DNA from: Bidens hawaiensis
Taxonomy: Eukaryota > Streptophyta > Magnoliopsida > Asterales > Asteraceae
Direction: 5' to 3'
Length of the DNA: 64,000 bases
Assembly: GCA_021521415.1 (NCBI GenBank)
Contig: JAIQDT010001729.1
Location: 62,001 to 126,000 of the forward strand
A program made the position numbers and the translations under genes. Numbering within the stretch: position 1 is the first letter of the stretch; each line of letters opens with the position of its first letter. Of the stretch, positions 25,811 to 37,522 are shown piece after piece. Below the pieces are notes generated by a model. The model saw nothing but the letters and a program-made list of their open reading frames with translations. It was not told the DNA's origin and ran no database searches.

Positions 25811-28619
25811 AGACTTGGAATATTAAAAGCGATGCGCCAAAAAACTATTTTTTTAGAAAGGTGAAGAGACATTGTACCAATTTTAGAAGCAAGCTTGTTA
25901 CCAAGTATGTTAGAAAAGAGACAGAACCTTTTGGTGATTACCCATTTCTTGATGCTACAATGTGGAAGGAATTCTGTAAAGTAAAATCAACCGAAGAATC
26001 TTTGGTACGTAAATGCTTATTATTTGTGTACCTATATGTTTGCAAATATTAATAATAGTTTGTTGATTTGTGAGAAGGCAAAAAGTAATAAAGCCAAAGA
26101 AAGTGCAAAAGCGAACAAAAATGTTGCCCGTCTAGGACGCACCGGTTATGCGGGTTTGAGAGAAAAGGCTAATACTCTTTGGCAGCTACTTGTTGCAAAA
26201 TATCCAAATTATCTGAAAAACATACGAGATGAACGAACTAAATCGTATATAATGGCTAGAGCAAAAAAAATCAAAGGAACTGACTCATATGAACTTCCAT
26301 CTAATGCTCATGAAACAATCAATGAAATGGTAAATAAATATATATCTATTTAGTTATATATAACTATAGTTGATTGGTTTAACTGTTATTTTTGTATAGG
26401 TCTGTACCGAGAAGAAAATGATAGAAGATGACACTTATTTCGAGGGTAAGGATGATCCTCTAATAAGGGTTTTGGGACCTGAACATGTGGGTAGAACACG
26501 AACAATTTCCAATGTAATAGGTAATGCAATTAATATACATGAGTTTTCTTTTTAATGTTTGTATTCATATTGATATAGTTTTGGATATTGAATTGATAGG
26601 ATCCACAAAAGTCCGTGAAGGATTGTTCAAAGGTAGTTGGAAACTAATTAGAAGTGAAGCGGGACTATTTGCTAACCATGAGAGATTCTAGGTACCAAGG
26701 GTTGACGCTAGCCCAAGTTTTCCTGGATCTAGTTATGCGTCTGGTGATTTGTCTATTTATTATTCATCTATCGAGGTAATTGATAAGATGTATTTATTTT
26801 TACGCGAGCGCGTGCACTAACATGTATCAGATATTTGTTTATTAAAAAATGTTGTATGCTTTTGTAGGAATTGAAAAGATGTGATCTATTGTTTCCATAT
26901 GATGTTAGTTTGAATTTGACAGTGGCTAAAGGGAAAGTATGGCCATCTTCAGAAACCTTATTGCATACATCGCAATTAAACAAGGATTATGTTAAAGTCC
27001 AGGTAGATTGTGTGTGTGAAGGATGCGATAAAATGCCAATCCTTCCTGATTCACGAACTACTAATATTGAAAAAGTTGGAGACATGCTTCATGAGTTTGT
27101 CATGTGGCCAAGATTTGCATTAAAGGTATATTTGTATAAATATTATTTATTTTTTCGTATAACATTAGTTACTATAACATTTTGTTGTTAAATGATAGCT
27201 TGTTAGCAAAGAGGCACCCCGCAAGTCAATGAGCACCTCGGGAAAGACTCCGAGTTCCAGTTCAAGTCATGGACGTGTCTCGCCACAAATAAACACAAGT
27301 GACCTTGCAATGAGCTCAGTATATAAACCACATGTAATTTTCATTTAATTTAGTTTGATATGTTAATATTATAACAAATTGTTTGTTATTTTAGTTTATT
27401 GAAGCCGGTCCATGCAATGACAATATTCAGCCGAGTTTTACTAATATGGTAATTAATTAAGAACTTCTTTTAATAATGATCCACAAGAGTACTAATGAGT
27501 TCATAATCGTTTGTTAGTTAACGACGATGCAACAAGTAATGCCAACTACACATGCTCCCGATCCATATCCAGATTGTTTTATCGATCCTGAAGTAGATGA
27601 TTCTTGGATAAAAATAAAGATGATGAGTCTGGAAATTCAAGAATTGGCTGAAACTTTAAAGACGTTCATGGGTGAGCGTCATTACATTGAGAGTTCTTCA
27701 CATGCGGGTATGTATCGTGAGACAATTGTTATGGCGATTCCATATGTGGAAATTTTACAACTATTTTGCAATGATTGGCTTGATTTCAGCATCGTACATT
27801 GGTTTGCTATTTAAGTTTTTTTTTTTATTTATTTTTATGGTTCAATAATATTTTTAGATACAATAACAATTTGTTTCTTTTTTTAAGGGATTTTTATAAA
27901 TTTGGCATGAATTCTAAATGTGCTTTTTTTAATCTGGAGCACATCAATGGTGAGGAGTGCATTACAAATCCTCTTAATGCTCAGCAACACATCATAGACA
28001 TATTTTTGCATCATCGTGACAAACAGTTTTTTCTTGCACCATATGTAGCCAGGTTATTTATATTATTTCAACATACATACACATTCATATACATGCTTAA
28101 ATATTCTATAATATTCGTTTTTGTAGAAACCATTGGTCGCTATTTATTGTTTGTCCTTTAAAGCGACAAGGATATATTGTTGATTCTATGAACAGAGGAA
28201 AACATAAAGGTTCATACAAACTTTCCTCTACAATTGATAATGCTATTGGGCTATCATTCGATTGGCAAATGGTAAAGGTATGTTTTTATTTTCTTTATTG
28301 ATTTATTTGCGCATACATAAATTAGATTATTGTTAACTAAATGCAGTGTTGACAACAAAAACAATATTGGGAATGCGGGTTTATGGTGATAAAGCATATG
28401 CAAGAGTTTGTGAATTTTTATCAACATACTTTTCCTGAGACTGTAAGCTATTAGTATATATTTTATATACTATGTTTAATGCACTATACATATATATTTT
28501 TTTATATCAATTTTTGTTTATATTTCTAGATTTGGAATCAAAACGATTTGGTTTCAACAGAAGAGATTGGGGAATTGGTCTTAGACACAGTGCAACAATT
28601 TCTTAGTAAGATGTTTTCC
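25811..28619 (+). pseudogene. TNPA-type protein (Transposase_24) fused to a Ulp1-like C48 protease
   Basis: A multi-exon gene. Exons at about 25811-26004 and 26077-26328 encode the Transposase_24 region (ATMWKEFCK...ARLGRTGYAGLREK). Later exons (about 26400-26520, 26867-27124, 27199-27332, 27518-27800) encode a linker region. The last exons (about 27890-28052, 28124-28278, 28347-28441, 28531-28619) form a Ulp1-like cysteine protease with His (NHW, 28131), Asp (VDS, 28182) and Cys (WECG, 28374). A TGA at 28350-28352 sits eight codons before the Cys, where CGA (Arg) would fit. ULP1-like domains in plant transposons are known. Exon borders are my reading of GT/AG sites. A role in removing SUMO-type modifiers is inference. 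Confidence 0.75.
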
Positions 28620-29210
28620 TAACCGGATATGAACTCAGGTATGTGAAACTAATGTAAATTGGTTTATGGGTGCGGAAGAAAATACGTCCATAGTATTGGG
28701 TTGTGGGTTGAAACGAGATGGTTAAGATGTGTCCGACCTTAAATGCGTCGGTCATGTTTAAACGCGTTCCTACTTTTCACATGGGTTATGGGTTCTAAGT
28801 ATAAAAAGGGTTACCAAATTACAGTAACAATGAATATAGGGTTATGGGTTTTAATGGGAGAAAATGGGTTACAGGCCCGTGTTACAGGTTGCAAGTTTCA
28901 TATTGTTTGTTTGCTCGTGAGGTATCTTTTAAGTTCCATTTTATTAATACTACATTATGTTATTTGTAGATGAATTGTCGATCAACGGCCGGGAGCGGGT
29001 GGATCAAGGCATTATTACTTGTTTAAAACAGAAGCTAGGTTTTGTTGATTAGTAGTTTTTGTAGTTCAGTATGTTAACTCTTTTGTTATGACAATTAATG
29101 TAAATTGTGAATGCTGTAATGGATATGGTTATTTTTTAAATTAAGCTTGTTGGAAGCATCTGTTATTCATGAATTATTATTTTTATTAATTATTATTTTT
29201 AATGAAAAAG
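28620..29210. other. 3' flank of the CACTA protease gene
   Basis: Contains a short open frame (28743-28973) that I do not recognise and a T/A-rich stretch. No further domain is seen before the subterminal repeats begin at about 29215. Confidence 0.35.
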
Positions 29211-29814
29211 GACTTTAAGGCGATCTTTAAAAACGCCTTTAAAGATAATGCATTTTTTTGAGGTGGTTCACAAACCGTCTTAAATAATAGTAGTGACCCT
29301 CACCGGAGTGTTTTTTTGAGGCGTTGATTTTTATTTTTTGTAGTGGTTCATATAAACGCCTCAAAAGAAAGGGATTTTATAAAGCACTATTTTATGAGGT
29401 GGTTCAAAAACCACCTCATAAAATCATTTTCACCACCTCAAAAAATCAGATTTGTACTAGTGTGGTCTAGTTACACTATCATGGATGATGGCATTTATAT
29501 GGAACCTTGAGGCTGCTTAGTTATTAGATTCATAATTATAAATTGAAGAATATAGCTAAGACACACAAGCGTAAATGAAACTATCTCTCAATAAGCAGTT
29601 AGTCATTAATTTCCCGGGCCCTGGGTACAAAATAACGAAATAACCATAAAAAAACAGTTATATAAGATATCTTATGTGAACATATGCAAACTATTTACAT
29701 ACTTTAATAGTCGAATGGTTCGTGTAACGAAAAACACTTAAAAAGAATTTTCAACTAGATAATTTAGATATGCAGGTTGGATATATACGCCGAAAGCACA
29801 TCGTATAAAACAAT

Positions 29815-30128
29815 CACTACTAAAAAACATGTCCTTTTCCTACAAACATTTCTTACAAAATTCCCACGACAAGTATTAAACGTATTTCCAAAAAAAAAAA
29901 AAAGCTAATTTTGCTACAATGTTGCAACAGAATAGTAACAACAGAATTTTTGTTGGAAAATTGTTGCTAACTTTCTAACAAACTTCCAACTAAAAAATTA
30001 TTTATCAATTGTTTCTTTTGTTTTTTCTGAAAAATAAAATAGCTTTCGTAGGAAAGTTGTAGGAAGTTTACAATGGTATATATTTGTAGCAATTTTGTAA
30101 GAAAAAAATGTATAATTTTCTAATAGTG
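29815..30128. mobile_element. CACTA MITE (314 bp)
   Basis: Starts CACTACTAAAAAACATGTCC, ends ttttctaatagtg, flanked by AAT at 29812-29814 and at 30129-30131. It shares the gttggaaa motifs and end sequence with the MITE in intron 8 of the E1-alpha gene, so both belong to one family. Confidence 0.85.
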
Positions 30129-30131
30129 AAT

Positions 30132-31385
30132 GTAGCTATTGATATATATATTATGTTATGATTGTTACACACTAAACAATTATATGGAATATATGTTTAA
30201 TGTGATTAAATGGTAAACCACATCAAGTCTTGTTATATTATATAAATTGAAAATAGTTATGATCTATTTATATTTGTAATGAATTAATACAAATATTGAG
30301 TTATATACTTTCGCAAATACATTTAGCGTTACATTATTGATATTTAATATCGACTATACTATAGAGTAATGTTTAGTCTATAATTTATTTTTAGATCTTA
30401 ACAGAATTGTAAATAAAGTAGAGGCCATATGTATTTATTTTAAGTTACAACTCATATGGCATATACAGTTTTTATTTATTTATATAATAAAATGAAAAAG
30501 TTAAGTGGTAGGAGAATATGACGCAGGTTGAAAAGAATGTCAAATGAAAACAGTGAATGGTGGAGATCCACACATTATTCACGTAAGGGAGGCCTGGAGG
30601 GTAGGGACCCAACACGTATGGTGTGAGCTCGGGCAGGGCACCCAACCCGTATTGTGCGAGCTCGATATTTTTTGTTTACGTTGTTTAGATTTTGTGAACA
30701 CTCTTTATATCCAATATTATTTCCATATCAAGCCAATGATCTCATTGGTGCTCTTATTAGGTTTAAGGGAATGGAAGAGACAATCTTCTGTGTTTTCATT
30801 TTTGTTATTGGTCTTTTAAAGGATAGTAAGTGACCTAATTTATAGCCAACCAAAACATATTGTTATAAACATTAGACTATGTGTTGTGGGCTAATTAGAA
30901 GGTGCTAGTTAAAACGCCACATCACTGTCATGTACGTTGTGGATGTTAACGAACTCACTCTTCAACAAACGTGTGGTGAAATAATTGATACATAAATCAA
31001 AGAAAAATATAATAAATTTTTGTATATTAGCATTTGGTTGGTGGAGAGAAATGGACAACCCATCCAAAGGGTGGGAGGATGTTAGGAGGATGGCATATGT
31101 GGGGCTAACGCTCGTTGATAATGGTGGTGGTGTGTGCAACAATCCAAAACGTGAACTATGGGAAAGTGGGTTTGTTCCACATTGGTGAAATGGAAAATGG
31201 CTTGTCCCACGTTGATAAAATGATAAATTTGTGAACTCCTTATAAGAAGAATGGCTCACAAGATGATATGACAAGACACATTCAGTGACATTAGCAACGT
31301 TGCGTAGCACCTGACGCGCACGGGAGATGAGCGCAATGTGACGCTTTGATGTCGTACTTTGCACTTCGAGCCGCTTGAGATCCGC
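30132..31385. other. Intergenic DNA without recognised gene
   Basis: Low-complexity AT-rich sequence to about 30480. Then comes a block (30590-30665) with a near-repeat of acccaac-cgta-gtg-gagctcg. At 31160-31245 'tgttccacattggtgaaatgg' phrases followed by ccttataag resemble a copia-type LTR leader. An open frame on the minus strand (30909-31364) has no recognisable domain. Confidence 0.3.
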
Positions 31386-32480
31386 CTTAGTATTTTTGAG
31401 ACGTGGGACCAGGTCATGACACGTGCCGAGCTAACTTGTGAGTCAATTATGTCACACTACACGATGGATAATTCCAAAGCTCGTCGCGATATGCAAAACC
31501 TTGTAATTATCTAGATATTTTGGTGGTCTACGCACTGCGCGACGGGTACTCAATTGACCCATCGACCTATGTGACGTGTTGGCTAAGTATTCGTGACAAG
31601 TTGCATGCCACGTGGCATAGCTAGGGCTAGGGGTGTTCAAAACCGGATATCCGAAGTTTCGGTTATCCGAATTTCGGATATCCGGACCTTTCGGATAGTG
31701 GTTTTCACTGTCTGAATTCGAATCCAAAATTTCAGATATCTGAAACTTCGGATATCCGGTCGGATAGTAAATCGGATATCAGAAAATCATGAAAAAAAAA
31801 CCTATTTTAAGAATGAACTTCCAACAATGACGGGTAATGATTGACGAGGACTATGGTGACTGGTGAGTCGGTGATGGCGAGGGCTGTGGTGACCCTAGTA
31901 TGTGATGGTGAGGGGGTGGTGATCGGTGAGTCGGTGACGGCAAGGCTGTGGTGATGAGCTGATGACCGGTGAGATGAGTAGATGATGGAAGACGGGGAGG
32001 TGGAGTGAGGCTACTGGCTGCGAGCGGCGAGCTGTTGTGAGTGGTAATAGTGAGAAATTAGAGTTTGGTCTTTGAGATCTTGTAGAAGTGGAAGAACAAA
32101 AGAGTAGCCATGAATTGAATTGGATGCTGAGTGAATTGGATGCTAGGAGGGAGGAAGAAATAAGAAATTAGGGTTGGATAAGTTTATGGTTATAGAAAAA
32201 ATAAAATAAATAAATTTAATATGTCGGACAGTTCGGATATCCGAACTATCCGAAATTTCTCAGAATTGCTATCCGAATCCGAATTTTCAGATATCCAAAT
32301 TTTCAGATATTTCGGATATTTGGATATTTTGGATTCAGATATTTTTTTAACACCCCGGCTGATTGGGCAAGGCTATAAAGTCATCGCTTTAAGCGATGAC
32401 CTTTCTTTGAGGTTGTCGCAATACGCGACGGACTCCAAAGTCAGCTATAAAAGGAGGAGATCAAGAATGGGTCCTATGCA
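31386..32480 (+). repeat. LTR U3 fragment, split by an insertion
   Basis: Two pieces (31386-31629 and 32357-32480) carry the features of a family A-type U3: cgcgac/gtcgcg palindromes, cacgtggca stretches, then a TATA box (agctataaaagg) at about 32442. The element at 31630-32356 separates them. No LTR end was identified. Confidence 0.5.
31630..32356. mobile_element. hAT-like non-autonomous element (727 bp)
   Basis: Ends ggggtgttcaaaa and ttttttaacacccc are inverted. Both subterminal regions are filled with cggatatccgaa motifs that pair with each other. There is no transposase. An 8-bp duplication is not clear (ggct on both sides at best), so the class is tentative. The interior from 31840 to 32160 is G-rich, with ggtgatgg-like repeats. 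Confidence 0.55.
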
Positions 32481-32482
32481 CA

Positions 32483-32537
<55 letters not shown>
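32483..32537. repeat. (TC)n(TA)n microsatellite
   Basis: A run of about ten TC units followed by about 17 TA units, immediately downstream of the LTR TATA box. Confidence 0.9.
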
Positions 32538-32539
<2 letters not shown>

Positions 32540-32570
32540 TTTGCTTTCTTATATATTATAGTGTTGGTAT

Positions 32571-33329
32571 CGTCACACCCCGACCTAAGGCGGAAATGCC
32601 GGGCCGTGAGCTTTGGTTCACAGCTCACAAGGTAGTATCATGCAATTTAAATGTGACAATATCTAATTATTTAATTTAAAATTAAAGTACAACAATTCAA
32701 GGAAATTACAAAACAAAATTAAATAATTTGGTATAAGTGTTAATCCTAAAGGTCATCTCTACATGATCTTCATCTTGATAAACAATCCAATTGATAATCT
32801 ACAAAGGCGTACAAAATAGATATGTTTGTCAACAACACATGTTGAGTGAGTAAATCACCAGTTTTTTTTATTACAATATAATAATATATAAATAAAGAGC
32901 AAAACTATTATTTGTGAGTATAAACAATCAAACTATTGAGCAAATAATGAGTGTCGGTAAAACCATTGTCACGCGAATCTGACGTTGGCTACTACGACGG
33001 TCGTATGATCATACTATAATGTGATTATGCTGGACCTCTCCGAATTTCAATAAAATAAACAAATAAACATGTAGCATATAAGCATTTAATTTATACACAC
33101 ACAAAGATCACAGTTTGCTATTGAGAATATGATATAAAATATAAATTGATAATAGGTACGCATAAGTCTCCAAAACGTTTGAAAAAAAGTAAAATAGGAG
33201 AGTGATTACTCACCTGATTAGATGCATAAAATACAAGTGAGGGGTGTGAGAAGATTAAACCCTTCGGGATTTACCGTCAAGGATTCCTAGTTAAATGACA
33301 TAATATTATGAGTTAATTATAAATGGTAT
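32571..33329 (-). repeat. LTR 3' end (family D), minus orientation
   Basis: Reads cgtcacaccccgacc at its left edge, the complement of an LTR end such as ggggtgtgacg, and contains phrases typical of the minus-strand LTR at 37523 (for example gattactcacctg near 33210). Its right side is interrupted at 33330 by the solo LTR. The other border is unknown. Confidence 0.5.
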
Positions 33330-33334
33330 AACAC

Positions 33335-35137
33335 TGATGTGCGTGCGCGATGTGCTTATAAAATATAATATGGGAGATTTTAGCTTTCGCACAAGATCGT
33401 GTTTTAAATTTATAAAAATGATTTCTGCTAAGACTAAACACACACAAAATAGGCAAGTGTACCTATCGTATATGTAGAACAGTGTTGGTAAGAGCCAAGT
33501 ATCGATTCGTGGGCACAAATGTTTCTAATAATGAATCTTCACTTTACTTTAATCGGAGAGTTTAATCATTTTGAGGTTGATTTTCAAACTTTTTATAAAA
33601 TAGAAATACTTATATATATATATATATATAATGTAGGTGACAAGAAGAGAAATTCTAAATGAGTAATTCAATTATATGAAGGTTACCGTCTAAGATCAAG
33701 AATCCACTTCATTCTTCCTTGATGATTAATAAGTGAACATGTGATAAGCTTGCTCTAATAATTTATGATAGAATAACCCCTCATTTTTAAGTGAACATAT
33801 TCTATGACATAAAAGAAAGTAGCATGCGTATTTTCAACTCAACCCTTGCTTAATCTCATACTACCACGAGAATGTCAATTTAGGTAGGCAAGTAGTTTGG
33901 TAAAGTAGAAATGTTAGGATTGACTTCGATTTCTCAAATACCAATTCTAACAACTTCGGGTGGTTATAGTTTAGTCACACAACCTCCCATTGGTTGATTT
34001 AATTAGGTTATAATTACACATTCCATTAACATATGATTTCTTTAACTAGCATGATAACCTAAGCAATCGTGTTAACAATATTATTTCAGAATTATCAAAA
34101 CTAGAGAAATAGATCATAGCTTATCTTGAATATAAGGATCCATGTTTTATCTTGAATAATGTATCAAGGTATTCTTTTTATCATTTCTAGTCTCCAAGAA
34201 CATGAGTAAATCATGAATGATTGTTAATCATCAACCTTGATGTATTGAGTTAAAGTGATAAAACATTTTTCATCAAAGAATAATTGCAAAATAGCCATGT
34301 ACTTTACCAACCTAAATCACATGTTCAACATAATCATCAAGTAAAACAAAGTTTCTTCATAGAAATTAGATGGTAAATGGAGTTTAGCTCATAATGAGCA
34401 TGGTTATGAACATTTAAAAGAGATGAAGATAACAAACACATGATCAAACTTGAACAATACAACCAAATGTTGGATGAATCTTCATTCTTCAATGGTGATG
34501 GATGATGATGGTAACTTCAAGCCTTCAAACTCTCCACAAGATCTTCAATATGAGTGTAATGTGGGTGTTTTTATAAGAGAAACCCGTAGAGAGATTTTCT
34601 TCAAGCACCACCAATGAGTGCAACATGCTCCACTATTTATAGGCTCTCGGGGTACTCAGGCACGACCTCGTGCTCCATAAGGCACGCCCACGTGTCCAGT
34701 CACATTAAATGCTCTGTCAGATCGTACATGGTGACTCAGCACGGGGGCGTGCTTCCTGAGGCACGGCCCCGTGTTTTTGGGTGTCTATTATATCTGTTTT
34801 TTTCGTTTCTAAAAGGTGATCGCGGACCCGTATCCTTTGAAGCACGGACCCGTGTCCAGATGTCCAGTATTTTGTCTTTTCTTGCAGATTTTTGTCTTTT
34901 CTGAAAGGTGAGCACGACCCCGTGTTCCCTGAAACACGACCCCATGTTCCCTGAAACACAGCCCCATGTTTTGCTATTTTCTTTGTCTTTTCATTTGTTT
35001 CTTCGTTTGAGGCTTGGATTCACCTAAAAATACATTTTAACATAATAAGTAGTTATTTTAACTATATTATACGAAAGAAGTTTCAGTTTTTAGAGGATTA
35101 TTTGATGCTAAAAAGACGTATAATTTTATATACATCA
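33335..35137 (-). mobile_element. Solo LTR (family E, 1803 bp) with AACAC duplication
   Basis: The edges are TGATGTGCG at 33335 and TACATCA at 35137, giving TG...CA ends. The 5-bp flanks are identical: AACAC at 33330-33334 and at 35138-35142. On the minus strand a TATA box (cctataaatagtgg) lies at about 34633-34646. Upstream of it (34655-34970) there is an array of gcacggccccgtg-type palindromes. No internal region is present, so this is the product of recombination between two LTRs. Confidence 0.85.
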
Positions 35138-35226
35138 AACACGTATAAAGAATTTAATATTTCGATGTGATTTGAGTTGTGCTTGTGATTAGCACGTTAT
35201 TGATTGAAAGATTGATCTCTATTGTT

Positions 35227-37522
35227 TGTAACAACTCGGTTTTTCCATTTATTATTTTTATTCGTTTACCCGACCCGTTCGATGTTCGGGAAACTTTATC
35301 AATAAAATATCACGTCTATCGAGTATTTATTATTTTATTAATAATTTGTTTATTTTATTTATTTAATATAATAAATAACTTTGATTTATATTCAATTTGT
35401 ACCCTAAACTAAACTTTAACCTCATTTGAACACATCTTCATAGTTCAAGGACTATTTCACAAAATCTGGTAATTATAATTCTCCTAACCCTTAAACCCAC
35501 TTACCCTTACCCGTTTACCGATCCATTTCTTAAACTGTGACCCCTTTATGTTTCTTGGACTTTAATTGTAGCGTTTAACTTGGAATTGAATCATGGTTAT
35601 GATTCACCTTACCTATTACGGCCTACCGACACAAGTGATTAGGAAACCATATCATATATGATATGTATTTCTATTATGAACAAACCGACATCACTCGTTT
35701 AATGTTATACCTTTTATAGATCGTCATAATTCAATTAAACCTTAGTACACTACCCTTACCCTAGCGCCATCAATACCCCCATACGAATTGGATTATATTA
35801 ATTTACAAGTAGCTGTTCGTGTCCTTGATTGAGTCGTCTGCTATAACCAACAATTGAACCCCTTTTGCTAATCGTTTATGGTAATATGATATATATGGTT
35901 AGGATCGTCTCTGAACCCTCTTCTTTAACCCTAAGGTTAATCGGCCAAACGGTTAACGTTTTGACCTATTGATGATTCTAGGGTTAATGTAGGAACTGGG
36001 TTGCTGGTTTGCATGTTATATTATTCTGTTGTTACGTTTAAACAAAGTGACGCCATAGCCTAGGTAGCTAGGGGATGCCTTGATGATTTGCTTGGCTGGG
36101 GGCGCGGGTTAAAACACCCCCCTCCCCCAGCCCGTTTCTGTTTTTTATTTTTTTGGAAAAGATGATTTAAAAATTAATACTTGTAATAATATCAAAAATA
36201 CTATAAAAATAATAATAATTTGGTATTTTATTTAAAACCGACATATTAACTAGTTCTTTTCTGAACCTTGGTTAAATCATATATATGTATATATTTGTAT
36301 ATATATGTGTGTGTGTGCATATATAATAGTTGTTAAATTGTTAAAGCTTTTATAATAAAGGTTTTAATATTTAAAAAGGAGTTTTAATCTAAAATATATA
36401 TTTAATGTAATTTTGTTAATTAACATGCTCAAATATATATATATATATATGTATGTATATATAAGCATTTTATAAAAGGTTATAGTTGATTCAAATATTA
36501 TTATTTATTATTTATTAAATAATTATTTACAATATTAATATAAAAGAAATCTTTATTAATGTAAATCCATATATAAAACATATTTTTTGTTTAAAATAAA
36601 CATTTAAAACAAATTTCTTTATGTAAATTATAAGATCTTTATAAATATTTATTCAAGGATTTTTATGTATTTTATATAATTTAATCAATTATTACGATAA
36701 AACCTTGATAATAAAATTTATAATAAATCTATGTAATATTTAACTTTCGCAAGAACACACTCGATCATCAAATCCCAAACCTTTATCTAATCTTAATTCC
36801 GTTATTCAAAATTTATTTATTCCTGCAACTTGTGATTTATCTAATCTTAATTCCGTTATTCAAAAATTTATTTATCTAATCTTAATTCCGTTATTCAAAA
36901 ATTTTACATATATGTAAACTTGTGATTAATATATGTAATCAAAATTTTTTATATAAAATATGATAAAACTAATCTTAAATAATGTTAATATATAAAAAAA
37001 ATTAAAAATTGTTTAATTGTTAAGGGTTTCTACGAGTTCTTAACTTTTTTAGAGTTCTTAAATGATACCAACCCTACTTGATATAATACATAATTTATAA
37101 ATAAAATATGAGGATAAAGATAATACAATTATATAAGTATTTAAATAAATAAATGTTTAAATAAATATAATGCAATTATATAAATGTGTACATAAACCAA
37201 CATAACTTGTAATATATTATATAATCTAATTTAAACGTTTAAATAAATAATTATCATAATAATATTTAGATGAATATGTATTTTGGAATCTTTAACAAAA
37301 AAATCTAATGGTAAAAATGTCTTTAATACGTTTGCTATATTTTTGTTTAAAAATAATACACACACACAAACGAAAACTGGTAACGAAATTAATTGACAAG
37401 AAACGTCAAATTAAAGATGTCAGTTTAATAAAACAATGTTCATTTTATATTAATATTAATTACATTGATTTCTATTAATTAAAACATAAAACAAAATCAA
37501 ATTATCCAAAAAAAATGGCTGG
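35227..37522 (+). repeat. LTR fragment (family C), plus orientation, AT-rich
   Basis: Begins TGTAACAACTCGG at 35227. The first 250 bp match, inverted, the sequence ending at 45178 (shared phrases acccgacccgtt/cccgacccat, accctaaact). The right part is AT-rich with no border found before the LTR at 37523. The 36783-36910 stretch has three copies of 'atcttaattccgttattcaa', a local direct repeat. Confidence 0.6.

Larger units (their letters stand above)
20052..29462 (+). mobile_element. CACTA (En/Spm-type) transposon, 9411 bp, with 3-bp TSD
   Basis: Left end CACTAGTACAAATCTGATTT and right end its exact complement, extended by a near-match of about ten more bases. The flanks are TGG at 20049-20051 and TGG at 29463-29465. 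Subterminal repeats of aagcggtt/gaggcggtt type occupy 20070-20260 and 29215-29460, the usual binding sites of TNPA-like protein. Inside are a TNPD-like and a TNPA/Ulp1-like gene in the same orientation. The borders are intact but both genes have stops, so this copy is probably not autonomous. Confidence 0.93.

Noticed and set aside
30909..31364. 151-codon minus-strand frame
   Set aside because: No recognisable domain, unusual composition, and it crosses LTR-like sequence.
34614..34959. Frames over the gcacggccccgtg region, both strands
   Set aside because: GC-rich palindromes in a solo LTR give open frames in both directions.
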